From an uncultured PS1 clade bacterium (GTDB lineage Bacteria; Pseudomonadota; Alphaproteobacteria; RS24), in NCBI GenBank assembly GCA_902624095.1, contig CACNWB010000003.1, positions 1-64,000 of the forward strand: 64,000 nucleotides of DNA. The letters are read 5' to 3'. Shown one piece after another: positions 41,372 through 50,256 of this stretch. The translations under genes and the position numbers were made by a program. The notes below the pieces were generated by a model. That model was not told where the DNA came from. It searched no databases and worked only from the letters and a program-made list of their open reading frames with translations. Position 1 is the first letter of the stretch. Every line of letters starts with the position of its first letter.

Positions 41372-42421
41372 TCATGTTTTTGCACCCTCCAGCAGTCCAA
41401 TTAATTTTTGCGCAAGCTCAACAAAGGCAAGTGACGCCGCGCTTTGCGGCGCGTCAATGACCACGGGCACACCGGTTTCGGCAGCGGCATGGATTTCCGC
41501 GTCCAGCGGTAAGCTCATCAGCGCATCCTTGCCGGGATTGCCGAAAGGGTGCATTCGCGTACCATCCGGCGCCGTCATAAAGGCCATATTTTCAACAAGG
41601 CCGAGCACTGGCACATTGGTTTTTTCAAACATGGCCCTTGCGCGCCGTACATCGGCCTGCGCCAGCGCGCTGGGAGTTGAAACCACAACCGCACCGTTGA
41701 CCGGAATGCGTTGCGCCGTGGTGAGCTGAATGTCGCCCGTTCCCGGTGGCATGTCCAGCACCAAGACATCCAGTTCCGGCCATTCAACGTCATCAAGCAT
41801 TTGAATGAGGGCGGTCTGCACCATTGGTCCACGCCAAATCATCGCCTGTTCGGGCGGTACCATATAGCCGATCGACATCGTGTGCAGGCCGTGGCACTCG
41901 ACGGGGACGAGCTTTTTTTCAGCCGTCGTGGCGGGGCGCCCAGTCACATTTAATAGCTGCGGCAGTGACGGCCCGTAAATATCCGCATCAAGCAGGCCGA
42001 CACGTAAGCCCTGGGCCTGCAATGCTGCGGCCAGATTGACGGCGACGGTGGATTTTCCGACCCCGCCCTTGCCGCTGGCCACCGCAATTACGCGCGTTAT
42101 TTTGGCAAAAATCTCAGGTGCATCTCTATTTGGAGGCGCTGTGTCGCCCGGTTTTTGCATGCTTGGCGCCTCATTATGCGCGGTTAGTACGCAAGTTACG
42201 GACGTAACCCCAGCCACGCCGAGCGTTGCGTTTTCCGCCGCAGATTGCAAATCAGCCAAAGTGCTTTCCGGCAGGCCGGCCACATCCAGCGAAAACCCCA
42301 CATTCGACTCGCGTAAGACAAGCCCCTGCACACGGCCAGAGGCGATTATATCGGTGTCTCCCGACGGGTCGCGCACTTGCGAAAGTGCCGCGCGAATGTC
42401 GGTCTCGGATAAATCGGTCAT
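41372..42421 (-). CDS. mrp: Mrp/NBP35-type iron-sulfur cluster carrier ATPase
   Basis: A 349-residue protein with an N-terminal MIP18-like domain (about 1-90) and a P-loop ATPase domain. The deviant Walker A is ASGKGGVGKSTVAVNLA near residue 110, followed by GLLDADIYGPSLPQLL and LVLDMPPGTGDIQLT. It is expected to load or transfer Fe-S clusters in the cytoplasm. The CxxC pair found in many Mrp proteins is replaced by MTAPDGTRMHPFG. The ATG at 42421 (MTDLSETDIR) is chosen over the track start at 42472. It is divergent from hflK. Confidence 0.93.
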   Translation of the reverse strand: MTDLSETDIRAALSQVRDPSGDTDIIASGRVQGLVLRESNVGFSLDVAGLPESTLADLQSAAENATLGVAGVTSVTCVLTAHNEAPSMQKPGDTAPPNRDAPEIFAKITRVIAVASGKGGVGKSTVAVNLAAALQAQGLRVGLLDADIYGPSLPQLLNVTGRPATTAEKKLVPVECHGLHTMSIGYMVPPEQAMIWRGPMVQTALIQMLDDVEWPELDVLVLDMPPGTGDIQLTTAQRIPVNGAVVVSTPSALAQADVRRARAMFEKTNVPVLGLVENMAFMTAPDGTRMHPFGNPGKDALMSLPLDAEIHAAAETGVPVVIDAPQSAASLAFVELAQKLIGLLEGAKT

Positions 42422-42608
42422 GTGTTTTTCTTTCGTCGCCCGCCTTGAAAAAAGGCTGCGCCCTGCCCACATTTAAATGTGTTACTTCACTGATATATAG
42501 ACATGTAATGAGACGGGGCAAGGTCTCATTGTGATTGGCGGCGCGGTGACCTATATAGAGAGCGAGTTCATGAAAACACGCTGAACCGCGCGGCATAAGG
42601 AGAAATAA
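42422..42608. promoter_or_regulatory. mrp-hflK divergent control region with palindrome and stem-loop
   Basis: This 187-base region separates the divergent genes mrp and hflK. It holds a perfect 14-base palindrome CACATTTAAATGTG (42468-42481) and a perfect 8-bp stem AATGAGAC (42507-42514) / GTCTCATT (42523-42530) with an 8-base loop. CTTGAAA at 42444-42450 followed about 15 bases later by CCCACATTT loosely resembles a heat-shock (sigma-32) promoter pointing to hflK; this is weak. AAGGAG before hflK is its ribosome binding site. Confidence 0.45.
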
Positions 42609-43706
42609 ATGCCTTGGGAAAATAATTCGGGTGGCGATCGCGGCCCTTGGGGTGGTGGTCCAAACCGTGGGTCACGTCGCGGTTCGGGTCCAAACGAGCC
42701 TAATATTGACGAACTTATCGAGCAAATGCGTAAGCGGATGCGCGAAATCCTGCCAGGTGGAGGCGGGTCGTCCATATTGGTCGTGTTTGGTGTTTTGCTG
42801 ACATTTTGGGGGCTATCGGGTTTTTACCGGGTGCAAGCGGATGAGCAGGGCGTTGTGTTGCGCTTCGGCAAGTTTTTGACGCAGACCAGCCCAGGCCTCA
42901 ATTACCATCTGCCATGGCCCATCGAGACAGCTATCACGCCCAAGGTTACAACCGTTAATCGCGTGGATATCGGCATGCGTGGCGGCCTTGAAGACCGGCG
43001 TGGTTCCAATGCTGTCACCCGTGATGTGCCGGAAGAAAGCCTGATGCTGACAGGCGATGAAAATATCGTCGATGTCGATTTTTCCGTGTTTTGGGTTATC
43101 ACTAATGCGCCGGACTTTTTGTTCAATATTCAAAACCCGACTGGCACAGTGAAGGCCGTTGCCGAAAGCACCATGCGTGAAATTATCGGGCAAAATGACA
43201 TCCAGCCGATTTTGACCGAGCAACGTCAGAAAAACGAGGAACAAGTCAAGGCTCTGATGCAGCAAACGCTGGACAGCTATGACGCTGGTATTGGCATCAC
43301 GCAGGTGAAAATGCAAAAAGTTGACCCGCCTGCAGCTGTCATTGACGCTTTTCGCGATGTGCAAGCCGCGCGCGCCGACCAGGAACGCGCGCGTAATGAA
43401 GCCAACAGTTACGCCAATCGCGTGGTGCCTGAAGCGCAAGGCGAGGCCGTGCGTATCCGTCGTGAGGCGGAAGCCTATCGTGCCCAAACTGTCGCCGAAG
43501 CCGATGGTGAGGCCACCCGCTTTGCCTCGATTTACGATGAATATCGCAATGCGCGCGGAGTTACGCGCCAGCGCATGTTTCTTGAGACGCTTGAGCGCGT
43601 TCTCGGCAACACCAATAAAGTTATCATTGATCAGGAAGGTGGCGGGTCGGGTGTTGTGCCCTATTTGCCGCTCGATCAGCTGAACCGTAAGAAGGAGGCC
43701 AACTAA
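42609..43706 (+). CDS. hflK: FtsH modulator HflK
   Basis: A 365-residue SPFH/band 7 protein. A Gly- and Pro-rich N-terminal tail (GGDRGPWGGGPNRGSRRG) precedes one membrane helix (about residues 56-76, SSILVVFGVLLTFWGLSGFY), then the SPFH domain (VQADEQGVVLRFGKF onward) and a coiled coil rich in Ala, Arg and Glu near 240-310. With HflC it forms a large cage around the FtsH protease. AAGGAG precedes the ATG. The stop overlaps the hflC start (TAATG). Confidence 0.95.
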   Translation: MPWENNSGGDRGPWGGGPNRGSRRGSGPNEPNIDELIEQMRKRMREILPGGGGSSILVVFGVLLTFWGLSGFYRVQADEQGVVLRFGKFLTQTSPGLNYHLPWPIETAITPKVTTVNRVDIGMRGGLEDRRGSNAVTRDVPEESLMLTGDENIVDVDFSVFWVITNAPDFLFNIQNPTGTVKAVAESTMREIIGQNDIQPILTEQRQKNEEQVKALMQQTLDSYDAGIGITQVKMQKVDPPAAVIDAFRDVQAARADQERARNEANSYANRVVPEAQGEAVRIRREAEAYRAQTVAEADGEATRFASIYDEYRNARGVTRQRMFLETLERVLGNTNKVIIDQEGGGSGVVPYLPLDQLNRKKEAN

Positions 43707-44734
43707 TGGGTCGTCTAACCGGAATTATTGGAGTGGTTCTTGTGGTAGCGCTGGGCATATTGGCGTCGGCTTCTATATTCACCGTTCATCAGACACAGCA
43801 GGCACTGGTTCTGCAATTTGGTGACCCGCGCCGTGTCATAACCGAGCCGGGGTTGAACTTCAAAGTGCCGTTCGTGCAGAATGTAATCTCTATCGACAAG
43901 CGTATTCTCGATCTCGACAGCCCGGCCGAGGAATTGATTGCCTCTGACCAGAAGCGTCTGGTTGTCGATGCATTTACGCGCTATCGCATTATCGATCCGC
44001 TGCAATTCTACAAAGCCCTGCGTGACGAGCGCCGCGCGCGTTCAAGACTGGCCGCGATTGTGTCGTCTTCGATGCGTTCTGTTTTGGGTGAGGAGGAGTT
44101 TCAGGCAGTCGTGCGCGACAAGCGAGATGATTTGATGACCCGCATTCGCGATTTGGTAAATGAACAGGCAAGCGATTTCGGCATTGAAATCGTCGATGTC
44201 CGCATTCGTCGCGCTGATCTGCCGGAGGCTAACTCGCAGGCCATTTACCGGCGCATGCAAACCGAGCGTGAGCAAGAAGCCGCCGAGTTTCGCGCGCGCG
44301 GGCAGGAGGTGTCGCGTGCCATCCGCGCCCAGGCCGACAAGCAGGTGACCGTTTTGCTCGCCGAAGCGACCCGTGACAGTGAAATTATCCGCGGTCAGGG
44401 TGATGGGTGCCGCAACCGGGTATTTGCGAAAGTCTTCGGGCAAGACCCCGACTTTTTCGCCTTTTACCGGTCTATGCAAGCCTATGAGCGCGCGCTCGAG
44501 GATGAAGGCACAACTATGGTGCTGTCGCCTGACAGTGCGTTTTTCCAGTTTTTGCGCGACCCGAACAGTGTGCTGGCAAACAGTCGTCAGGGTTCGGTCA
44601 AACGCGGAGAGCGGGTCAATATCAACAGACTGACCGCCGATGGCAAAAGCCTGAGCGGTGCGCTATGCCCCGAAATCGAAGAACAGGCTTTGGCTGATGC
44701 CGCCGCATCTGCTGAAGAGCAGGCGGCCGAGTAG
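43706..44734 (+). CDS. hflC: FtsH modulator HflC
   Basis: Partner of HflK, 342 residues. An N-terminal membrane helix (about 5-25, GIIGVVLVVALGILASASIF) is followed by the SPFH domain (QQALVLQFGDPRRVITEPGL) and a coiled coil (EREQEAAEFRARGQEVSRAI). The HflC signature DFFAFYRSMQAYERAL lies near residue 250. A C-terminal extension of about 60 residues is rich in Ala and Glu (EEQALADAAASAEEQAAE). It starts one base before the hflK stop ends. Confidence 0.95.
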   Translation: MGRLTGIIGVVLVVALGILASASIFTVHQTQQALVLQFGDPRRVITEPGLNFKVPFVQNVISIDKRILDLDSPAEELIASDQKRLVVDAFTRYRIIDPLQFYKALRDERRARSRLAAIVSSSMRSVLGEEEFQAVVRDKRDDLMTRIRDLVNEQASDFGIEIVDVRIRRADLPEANSQAIYRRMQTEREQEAAEFRARGQEVSRAIRAQADKQVTVLLAEATRDSEIIRGQGDGCRNRVFAKVFGQDPDFFAFYRSMQAYERALEDEGTTMVLSPDSAFFQFLRDPNSVLANSRQGSVKRGERVNINRLTADGKSLSGALCPEIEEQALADAAASAEEQAAE

Positions 44735-44767
44735 AGCTGGGCATTTAACCGGGGATTGGCGTAACAC

Positions 44768-44956
44768 TTGCTGATTGACACAGTTCTTCTGGCATTTGGG
44801 CTGGTATTGGCTTTTGAGGGTGCCGTCTATGCCCTTTTTCCGACATTTTTGCGGCGTATTATACGGCAGCTCGACATGGTCAATGATGCACAGCTTCGTC
44901 TCGGTGGTCTTGCCGCTTTAGTTGCCGGCGTCGTTTTGGTCTGGTTGGTAAATTGA
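44768..44956 (+). CDS. DUF2065 small membrane protein
   Basis: A 62-residue protein with two hydrophobic segments (LLAFGLVLAFEGAVYALFP and LRLGGLAALVAGVVLVWLV), matching DUF2065, a family of unknown function usually found between hflC and degP/mucD or purA. The start is TTG at 44768, with GGGGATT upstream; no ATG or GTG is available in frame. Its place between hflKC and the periplasmic protease suggests a membrane quality-control role, which is inference. Confidence 0.82.
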   Translation: MLIDTVLLAFGLVLAFEGAVYALFPTFLRRIIRQLDMVNDAQLRLGGLAALVAGVVLVWLVN

Positions 44957-44969
44957 AAGCAGGTATGCA

Positions 44970-46412
44970 ATGACAATTATCTCATCTTTTTTTCGACATT
45001 CTCGATCCGTAATAGTGGCGGCAGCCCTTTTGGGGCTTGCGACCCCAGCGCTGGCGCGCGGCGTTCCGGACGGATTTGCCGATCTCGCAGAACGCCTGAT
45101 GCCCGCCGTGGTCAATATCTCTACCAGCCAGACCGTCGACACCAATGCGACTCCGCCGAGTCAGCCACCCTTTAACGATTTCTTCGAAGAGTTTTTTCGC
45201 CAACGCCAAGACCCACAAGCTCCCAGCCGCCGAAAGGTGTCATCGCTGGGTTCGGGCTTTGTGATTGACCCTGAGGGCATCATCATTACCAATAATCACG
45301 TCATAGAGGAAGCCGACGAAATTGTCGTCAATTTCTCCGATGGTTCGAAATATGATGCGACCGTTATCGGGCGAGACCCGAAAACCGATATTGCAGTGCT
45401 CAAAATAAAAGCCGACAAGGCCCTGCCATTTGTGCCGATGGGAAATTCCTCCTCCGCCCGCGTGGGCGACTGGGTAATTGCCATTGGCAATCCGTTCGGG
45501 CTAGGCGGGTCATTGTCGGCCGGGGTCATCTCGGCGATTAACCGCGACATCAATGCTGGCCCATATGACAGCTTCATCCAGACTGATGCCGCGATTAATC
45601 GCGGCAATTCGGGTGGCCCGCTGTTTAACCTCGACGGCGAGGTTATCGGCGTCAATTCGGCTATTATTTCCCCATCGGGTGGCTCGGTCGGTATCGGATT
45701 TTCGATACCTGCGGATCTGGCAAGTTCGGTGATCGCACAGCTTCGCAAATTCGGTGAAACGCGGCGCGGTTGGCTGGGTGTGCGCATTCAGGCGGTTACG
45801 GATGACCTTGCCGAAAGTCTGGGTCTTGATAAGCCTCATGGTGCGCTGGTGACGGAAGTTTCCGAAGATGGTCCAGCGAAAAAGGGCGGTATTCGTGTCC
45901 GTGATGTGATTGTTCGCTTCAACGGTACAGACGTGCCGCAAATGCGTGATTTGCCGCGTATTGTTGCCGATACGGAAATTAACAAAAAGGTTAAGGTCGA
46001 GGTTATCCGGAGCGGTAAAAGCAAAACACTGACCATTGTTACCGGTCGCCTTGAAGAGCCGCTGGCGCAAAAAATAGATGCTGAGCCGAAAGAGCAGGAA
46101 AATAACAGCGATAATCTTAGAGTTCAGGGGCTTACGCTAGCCGATATTGATGATACGCTACGCGAGCGGTTTCAACTTGACCCCAAGGTTAAAGGCGCGG
46201 TGCTGCTAAAAGTGGCCTCCGACAGCCATGCGGCTGAAAAGGGCCTCCGGCCCGGCGACGTCATTTCCGAGGTGGAACAGCGCGAAACCAAAGGCGCAGC
46301 AGAAGTTGTCAAAGCGATCAATGACGCCGCTGCCGACGGCATGAAAAAAGCGCTGTTGCTGGTGACATCGCGCGCCGGCATTCGCTATGTCGTCATTGAT
46401 TTGACGCCGTAA
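44970..46412 (+). CDS. degP: Periplasmic serine protease DegP/HtrA family (MucD-like)
   Basis: A 480-residue periplasmic protease and chaperone. The signal peptide (SRSVIVAAALLGLATPALA) ends near residue 29. The trypsin-like domain has the triad His in TNNHVIEEADE, Asp in KTDIAVLKI and Ser in NRGNSGGPLF. Two PDZ domains follow (about residues 270-360 and 385-475). A Phe-rich loop (FNDFFEEFFRQR) is typical of the family. It follows DUF2065 after 13 bases and closes the hflKC unit; serB is convergent. Confidence 0.93.
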   Translation: MTIISSFFRHSRSVIVAAALLGLATPALARGVPDGFADLAERLMPAVVNISTSQTVDTNATPPSQPPFNDFFEEFFRQRQDPQAPSRRKVSSLGSGFVIDPEGIIITNNHVIEEADEIVVNFSDGSKYDATVIGRDPKTDIAVLKIKADKALPFVPMGNSSSARVGDWVIAIGNPFGLGGSLSAGVISAINRDINAGPYDSFIQTDAAINRGNSGGPLFNLDGEVIGVNSAIISPSGGSVGIGFSIPADLASSVIAQLRKFGETRRGWLGVRIQAVTDDLAESLGLDKPHGALVTEVSEDGPAKKGGIRVRDVIVRFNGTDVPQMRDLPRIVADTEINKKVKVEVIRSGKSKTLTIVTGRLEEPLAQKIDAEPKEQENNSDNLRVQGLTLADIDDTLRERFQLDPKVKGAVLLKVASDSHAAEKGLRPGDVISEVEQRETKGAAEVVKAINDAAADGMKKALLLVTSRAGIRYVVIDLTP

Positions 46413-46431
46413 ATCTCTGGGCAGGCTTCGG

Positions 46432-47334
46432 TCAACCTTTGACAAAGTCCGATTTGGCGTAACCTTGCAAATACAGCAGTGCAGTCAGGTCGCCATGCTT
46501 CACCGTATAGCGTGCGGCAGCTGCCACGGCGGACTTGGCCCGAAATGCAACCCCCATGCCGGCGGCCTCTAGCATTGCCAAATCATTCGAGCCATCGCCC
46601 ACGGCTAAGGCTTGAGCTGGTGAAATGCCAAGCTCTTTGCTCCAGACCCGCATAATGTTGGCCTTGGCTGCGCAGCCCAATATTGGGTCTGTGACGGTGC
46701 CGTCGAGCTTATTATCGGCAATGCCTAGATCATTGCTCTGAAAGCGGTCAAAGCCCAGCCTGTCAGCAATTTTTTCTGCGAAAAACCGAAAGCCCCCGGA
46801 AACAAGCCCACAAGTGGTCGCGTTAGCGTTTAATGTCGCTAACAGGGTCGCCGCACCGGGCATGAGCGAAATACGATTGTCATAAAGCGTCTGCAAAGCG
46901 GAAACGGGCAATCCGGTTAACATGGCGACGCGTTCGCGCAAGGACGGTTCGAAATCAAGTTCGCCGCGCATGGCGCGCGCCGTAATGTCGACCATTTTTT
47001 CCTGAACGCCAAACTCGACCGCCAACTCGTCCAGACATTCCTGCTCGATAATCGTGCTTTCCATATCTGCGACCAGGAGTTGTTTGTGCCGTTCGGCGGC
47101 GGCCACGATATTAATGTCGACTGGCGCGCTGCACAGACACTGCCGCACCGCTTTTTTTATGTCCTGTCCTCGCGTTTCGTTGGTGTCCGATAATCCAAAT
47201 TCCACGGCCTCTGCATCGCCCAGCACATTTGGCGACGTGGCACCCGCTAGAGTATCGGCAATCCGGCTTACCAAGTCGGCCGTCAAAACACCCGCACCTG
47301 GCGGCGCGGTTAGGACCAGAAATTCTTTTGTCAT
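46432..47334 (-). CDS. serB: Phosphoserine phosphatase SerB
   Basis: Last step of serine synthesis, a HAD phosphatase of 300 residues with an N-terminal ACT-like region (about 1-80). Motif I reads VADMESTIIEQECLDELA near residue 88: the nucleophile Asp is present, but the second Asp of DxDxT is Glu. Motif II is GLVSGGFRFF, motif III has AAKANIMR with the Lys, and motif IV is AVGDGSNDLAML. It is divergent from miaA, with 27 bases between starts. Confidence 0.92.
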   Translation of the reverse strand: MTKEFLVLTAPPGAGVLTADLVSRIADTLAGATSPNVLGDAEAVEFGLSDTNETRGQDIKKAVRQCLCSAPVDINIVAAAERHKQLLVADMESTIIEQECLDELAVEFGVQEKMVDITARAMRGELDFEPSLRERVAMLTGLPVSALQTLYDNRISLMPGAATLLATLNANATTCGLVSGGFRFFAEKIADRLGFDRFQSNDLGIADNKLDGTVTDPILGCAAKANIMRVWSKELGISPAQALAVGDGSNDLAMLEAAGMGVAFRAKSAVAAAARYTVKHGDLTALLYLQGYAKSDFVKG

Positions 47335-47361
47335 GGCACGGAAACTATTAAAACTGGAAAT

Positions 47362-48318
47362 ATGAAACCCAACATGTCATCGGCTCCTTCGGCCTTTCTT
47401 ATCGCAGGCGCGACCGCCAGCGGCAAGTCGGTATTGGCACTTACAATTGCTGAGGCCTTTAACGGTGTCATTATTAATACCGATTCAATGCAAGTCTACG
47501 ACACATTGCAGGTGTTGACCGCGCGCCCCGATGCGGCTTTTTTGGCGCGTGTGCCGCACTATCTTTACGGACATGTCAGCCCACAATCCGACTATAGCGT
47601 GGGGCATTGGGTAGCAGATGCGGCCGCGGCGTTGGCGCAGGCGCGCGCCAACGGGCAAATTCCGGTTTTCACCGGCGGCACTGGGCTTTATTTCAGAGCA
47701 CTGTTAAACGGGCTGGTGGATATTCCCGAGATCCCAGCCGCGGTGCGCGAAGACTTGCACGCACGCCATGAAAATGAAGGCGTTCTTGCGCTTCACGCTG
47801 AATTGAAGACCCGCGACCCGAAACTTGCCGCCCGCCTGCATCCAAACGACCCTCAGCGCATTTTGCGCGGGCTGGAGGTCGTCGAGGCGACGGGGCGCCC
47901 CCTGTCTGACTGGCAGGCCGACACGCAAGAACCGCTTTTGCCAGAACCGGCCGCATGCCTCATGCTTGCGCCATCGCGCGACTGGCTTTATGCGCGATGC
48001 GATGCGCGATTTGTGGCCATGCTGGCGGATGGCGCGGCACAGGACGAGGTTGCAGCCCTTTCAGCCCTCCATTTGCCCCCCCAGGCGATGGCGTTGAAGG
48101 CACTGGGCGTAGCCGAATTACAGGCCGTTGCGCGCGGTGAAATGGAGCTCGAAACGGCAATCGCGCAGACACAAATGCACACACGCCGCTATGCAAAACG
48201 GCAAATGACCTGGTTTCGCAATCAAATGCCCGATTGGGCGAGCTTCACAGAGCAAGATTACGAAGATAATTTCGCCAATATCTTTTCATTTATTTCAAAA
48301 AAACACTTGACTTGGTAA
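47362..48318 (+). CDS. miaA: tRNA dimethylallyltransferase MiaA
   Basis: Adds the dimethylallyl group to A37 of tRNAs that read UNN codons. The 318-residue protein has the P-loop IAGATASGKSVLALTIAEAF near residue 14, NTDSMQVYDTLQVLTARP near residue 40, VFTGGTGLYFRALLNGL near residue 102, and HPNDPQRILRGLEV near residue 157. The promoter of the ilv genes overlaps its 3' end. Confidence 0.95.
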   Translation: MKPNMSSAPSAFLIAGATASGKSVLALTIAEAFNGVIINTDSMQVYDTLQVLTARPDAAFLARVPHYLYGHVSPQSDYSVGHWVADAAAALAQARANGQIPVFTGGTGLYFRALLNGLVDIPEIPAAVREDLHARHENEGVLALHAELKTRDPKLAARLHPNDPQRILRGLEVVEATGRPLSDWQADTQEPLLPEPAACLMLAPSRDWLYARCDARFVAMLADGAAQDEVAALSALHLPPQAMALKALGVAELQAVARGEMELETAIAQTQMHTRRYAKRQMTWFRNQMPDWASFTEQDYEDNFANIFSFISKKHLTW

Positions 48319-48335
48319 TATTCAACCTCTAATTT
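48307..48335 (+). promoter_or_regulatory. Candidate sigma-70 promoter for ilvB
   Basis: TTGACT (48307-48312) and TAATTT (48330-48335) are separated by 17 bases. It sits at the end of miaA, 77 bases before the ilvB ATG. An A-rich/T-rich inverted repeat (AAAAAAGG near 48349, CCTTTTTT near 48380) lies in the leader. Confidence 0.45.
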
Positions 48336-48411
48336 GCCTTTAAATGGCAAAAAAGGCGGGCGCCAGGCAGAACGCACGTCCTTTTTTCCGTGGTTTTTGA
48401 GGAGACATGAT

Positions 48412-50169
48412 ATGTCTGCGACCATGACAGGCGCGCAAATTGTTCTGAAGGCTCTGCAAGATCAGGGCGTGGAGCATATTTTCGGCTATCCAGGTGGTGC
48501 TGTTCTGCCGATTTATGATGAAATTTTTCAGCAAGATGCGGTCGAGCATATTCTGGTGCGCCACGAGCAGGGTGCGACCCATGCCGCGGAAGGTTATGCG
48601 CGCTCTACCGGCAAGCCGGGCGTTGTGCTGGTTACATCTGGGCCTGGTGCGACCAATGCGGTGACGGGACTGACGGATGCGCTGATGGACTCAATACCGA
48701 TGGTATGCATCACTGGTCAGGTCGCCACACATCTTATTGGCAATGATGCGTTTCAGGAAGCCGATACGGTGGGCATTACGCGGCCCTGCACCAAGCATAA
48801 TTATCTGGTAAAATCAGCCGATGATTTGCCGCGCATTCTGCATGAGGCATTTCATGTGGCGACAACCGGACGCCCGGGCCCTGTTGTGGTCGATATTCCT
48901 AAGGACGTTCAGTTCGCCGAAGCAAAATATATGCGCCCCACAGCCGTTAAGCACAAGACCTATAAGCCCCAGATCAAGGGCGATATAGAGGCGATTTACA
49001 CAGCGGTTGACCTGATTTCTAAGGCCAAAAAACCGGTATTTTATTCTGGCGGCGGGGTCATTAATTCCGGCCCGCAGGCAAGCCAGCTATTGCGCGAGTT
49101 TGTAAAGCTGACAGGCTTCCCTATTACATCAACACTGATGGGGCTTGGTGCTTTTCCGTCTGCCGACCCACAATGGCTAGGCATGCTCGGCATGCACGGA
49201 ACTTATGAGGCAAATCTGGCGATGCATGATTGCGACGTCATGATCAATATCGGTGCGCGTTTCGACGACCGCATCACAGGTCGGCTAGATGCGTTTTCGC
49301 CCAATTCCAAGAAAATCCACATTGATATCGACCCGTCATCGATCAACAAAAATGTGGCGGTGGATCTGCCGATTGTTGGCGATGTGGCGCATGTTCTCGA
49401 AGACATGTTGCGCGTCTGGAAGTCGCGCGCCGTCGAGCCCGACAAAAAGGCACTGACCGATTGGTGGGCGGAAATCGAAACGTGGCGCCGGCGCAAATGC
49501 CTTGCCTATCGCAAAGATGACAAAGCCATCAAACCGCAATATGCGGTTGAGCGGCTTTACGAGCTGACCAAAGGCCCGAACACCTATATCACCACCGAGG
49601 TCGGCCAGCATCAGATGTGGGCGGCGCAATATTACCGTTTTGAAGAACCCAATCGCTGGATGACCTCCGGCGGGCTGGGCACAATGGGCTATGGCATCCC
49701 CGCGGCGGTCGGTGTTCAGGTTGCCCATCCGGATGCGCTGGTGATCGATATTGCCGGCGAAGCTTCTGTTCTGATGACCATGCAGGAAATCTCCACAGCA
49801 GTGCAATATCGCTTGCCGGTCAAAATATTCATTCTGAATAATGAATATATGGGCATGGTACGCCAATGGCAGGAACTCCTGCATGGCGGGCGCTATTCGA
49901 GCAGCTATTCAGAAGCGCTGCCCGATTTTGTCAAGCTGGCCGAGGCTTATGGTGCCACCGGCATTCGCGCCGAAAAGCCGGACGAACTGGATGACGCCAT
50001 CCGCAAAATGATAAAAACAAAAGGCCCGGTTATTTTTGACTGCATTGTCACTAAGGAAGAAAACTGTTTCCCCATGATACCGTCGGGCGCGGCGCATAAT
50101 GATATGTTGCTGGCCGATGATCAGGGGTTGGATATTGAGGTGTCCGACGCTGGCAAAGTCATGGTGTAA
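48412..50169 (+). CDS. ilvB: Acetolactate synthase, large (catalytic) subunit
   Basis: ThDP-dependent first common enzyme of valine, leucine and isoleucine synthesis, 585 residues. The start has GAGGAG in front; the ORF track start at 48334 lies in the leader. FGYPGGAVLPIYDEI near residue 27, HEQGATHAAEGYARSTGK near residue 54 with the catalytic Glu, the FAD/ThDP domains, and a C-terminal ThDP motif IAGEASVLMTMQE with NNEYMGMVRQWQELLHGGRYS mark an AHAS. The GEAS form of the metal motif is what I expect for alphaproteobacterial AHAS. ilvN and ilvC follow. Confidence 0.96.
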   Translation: MSATMTGAQIVLKALQDQGVEHIFGYPGGAVLPIYDEIFQQDAVEHILVRHEQGATHAAEGYARSTGKPGVVLVTSGPGATNAVTGLTDALMDSIPMVCITGQVATHLIGNDAFQEADTVGITRPCTKHNYLVKSADDLPRILHEAFHVATTGRPGPVVVDIPKDVQFAEAKYMRPTAVKHKTYKPQIKGDIEAIYTAVDLISKAKKPVFYSGGGVINSGPQASQLLREFVKLTGFPITSTLMGLGAFPSADPQWLGMLGMHGTYEANLAMHDCDVMINIGARFDDRITGRLDAFSPNSKKIHIDIDPSSINKNVAVDLPIVGDVAHVLEDMLRVWKSRAVEPDKKALTDWWAEIETWRRRKCLAYRKDDKAIKPQYAVERLYELTKGPNTYITTEVGQHQMWAAQYYRFEEPNRWMTSGGLGTMGYGIPAAVGVQVAHPDALVIDIAGEASVLMTMQEISTAVQYRLPVKIFILNNEYMGMVRQWQELLHGGRYSSSYSEALPDFVKLAEAYGATGIRAEKPDELDDAIRKMIKTKGPVIFDCIVTKEENCFPMIPSGAAHNDMLLADDQGLDIEVSDAGKVMV

Positions 50170-50256
50170 AGTCGAACTGTGAGGCAGGGGCTTCCATAAA
50201 ACATGCGCCTCAGTTATGAATAGCGCGGCGTTGATACCCAGCCCATGTGAGGAAAA

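Noticed and set aside
41372-42421. Missing CxxC in Mrp as evidence of a broken protein
   Set aside because: The APDGTR-type replacement is, as I recall, common in alphaproteobacterial Mrp proteins, and the rest of the protein is intact.
48412-50169. GEAS in place of GDG in the ThDP motif of IlvB
   Set aside because: I believe this form is usual for alphaproteobacterial acetolactate synthases, and all other motifs are present.
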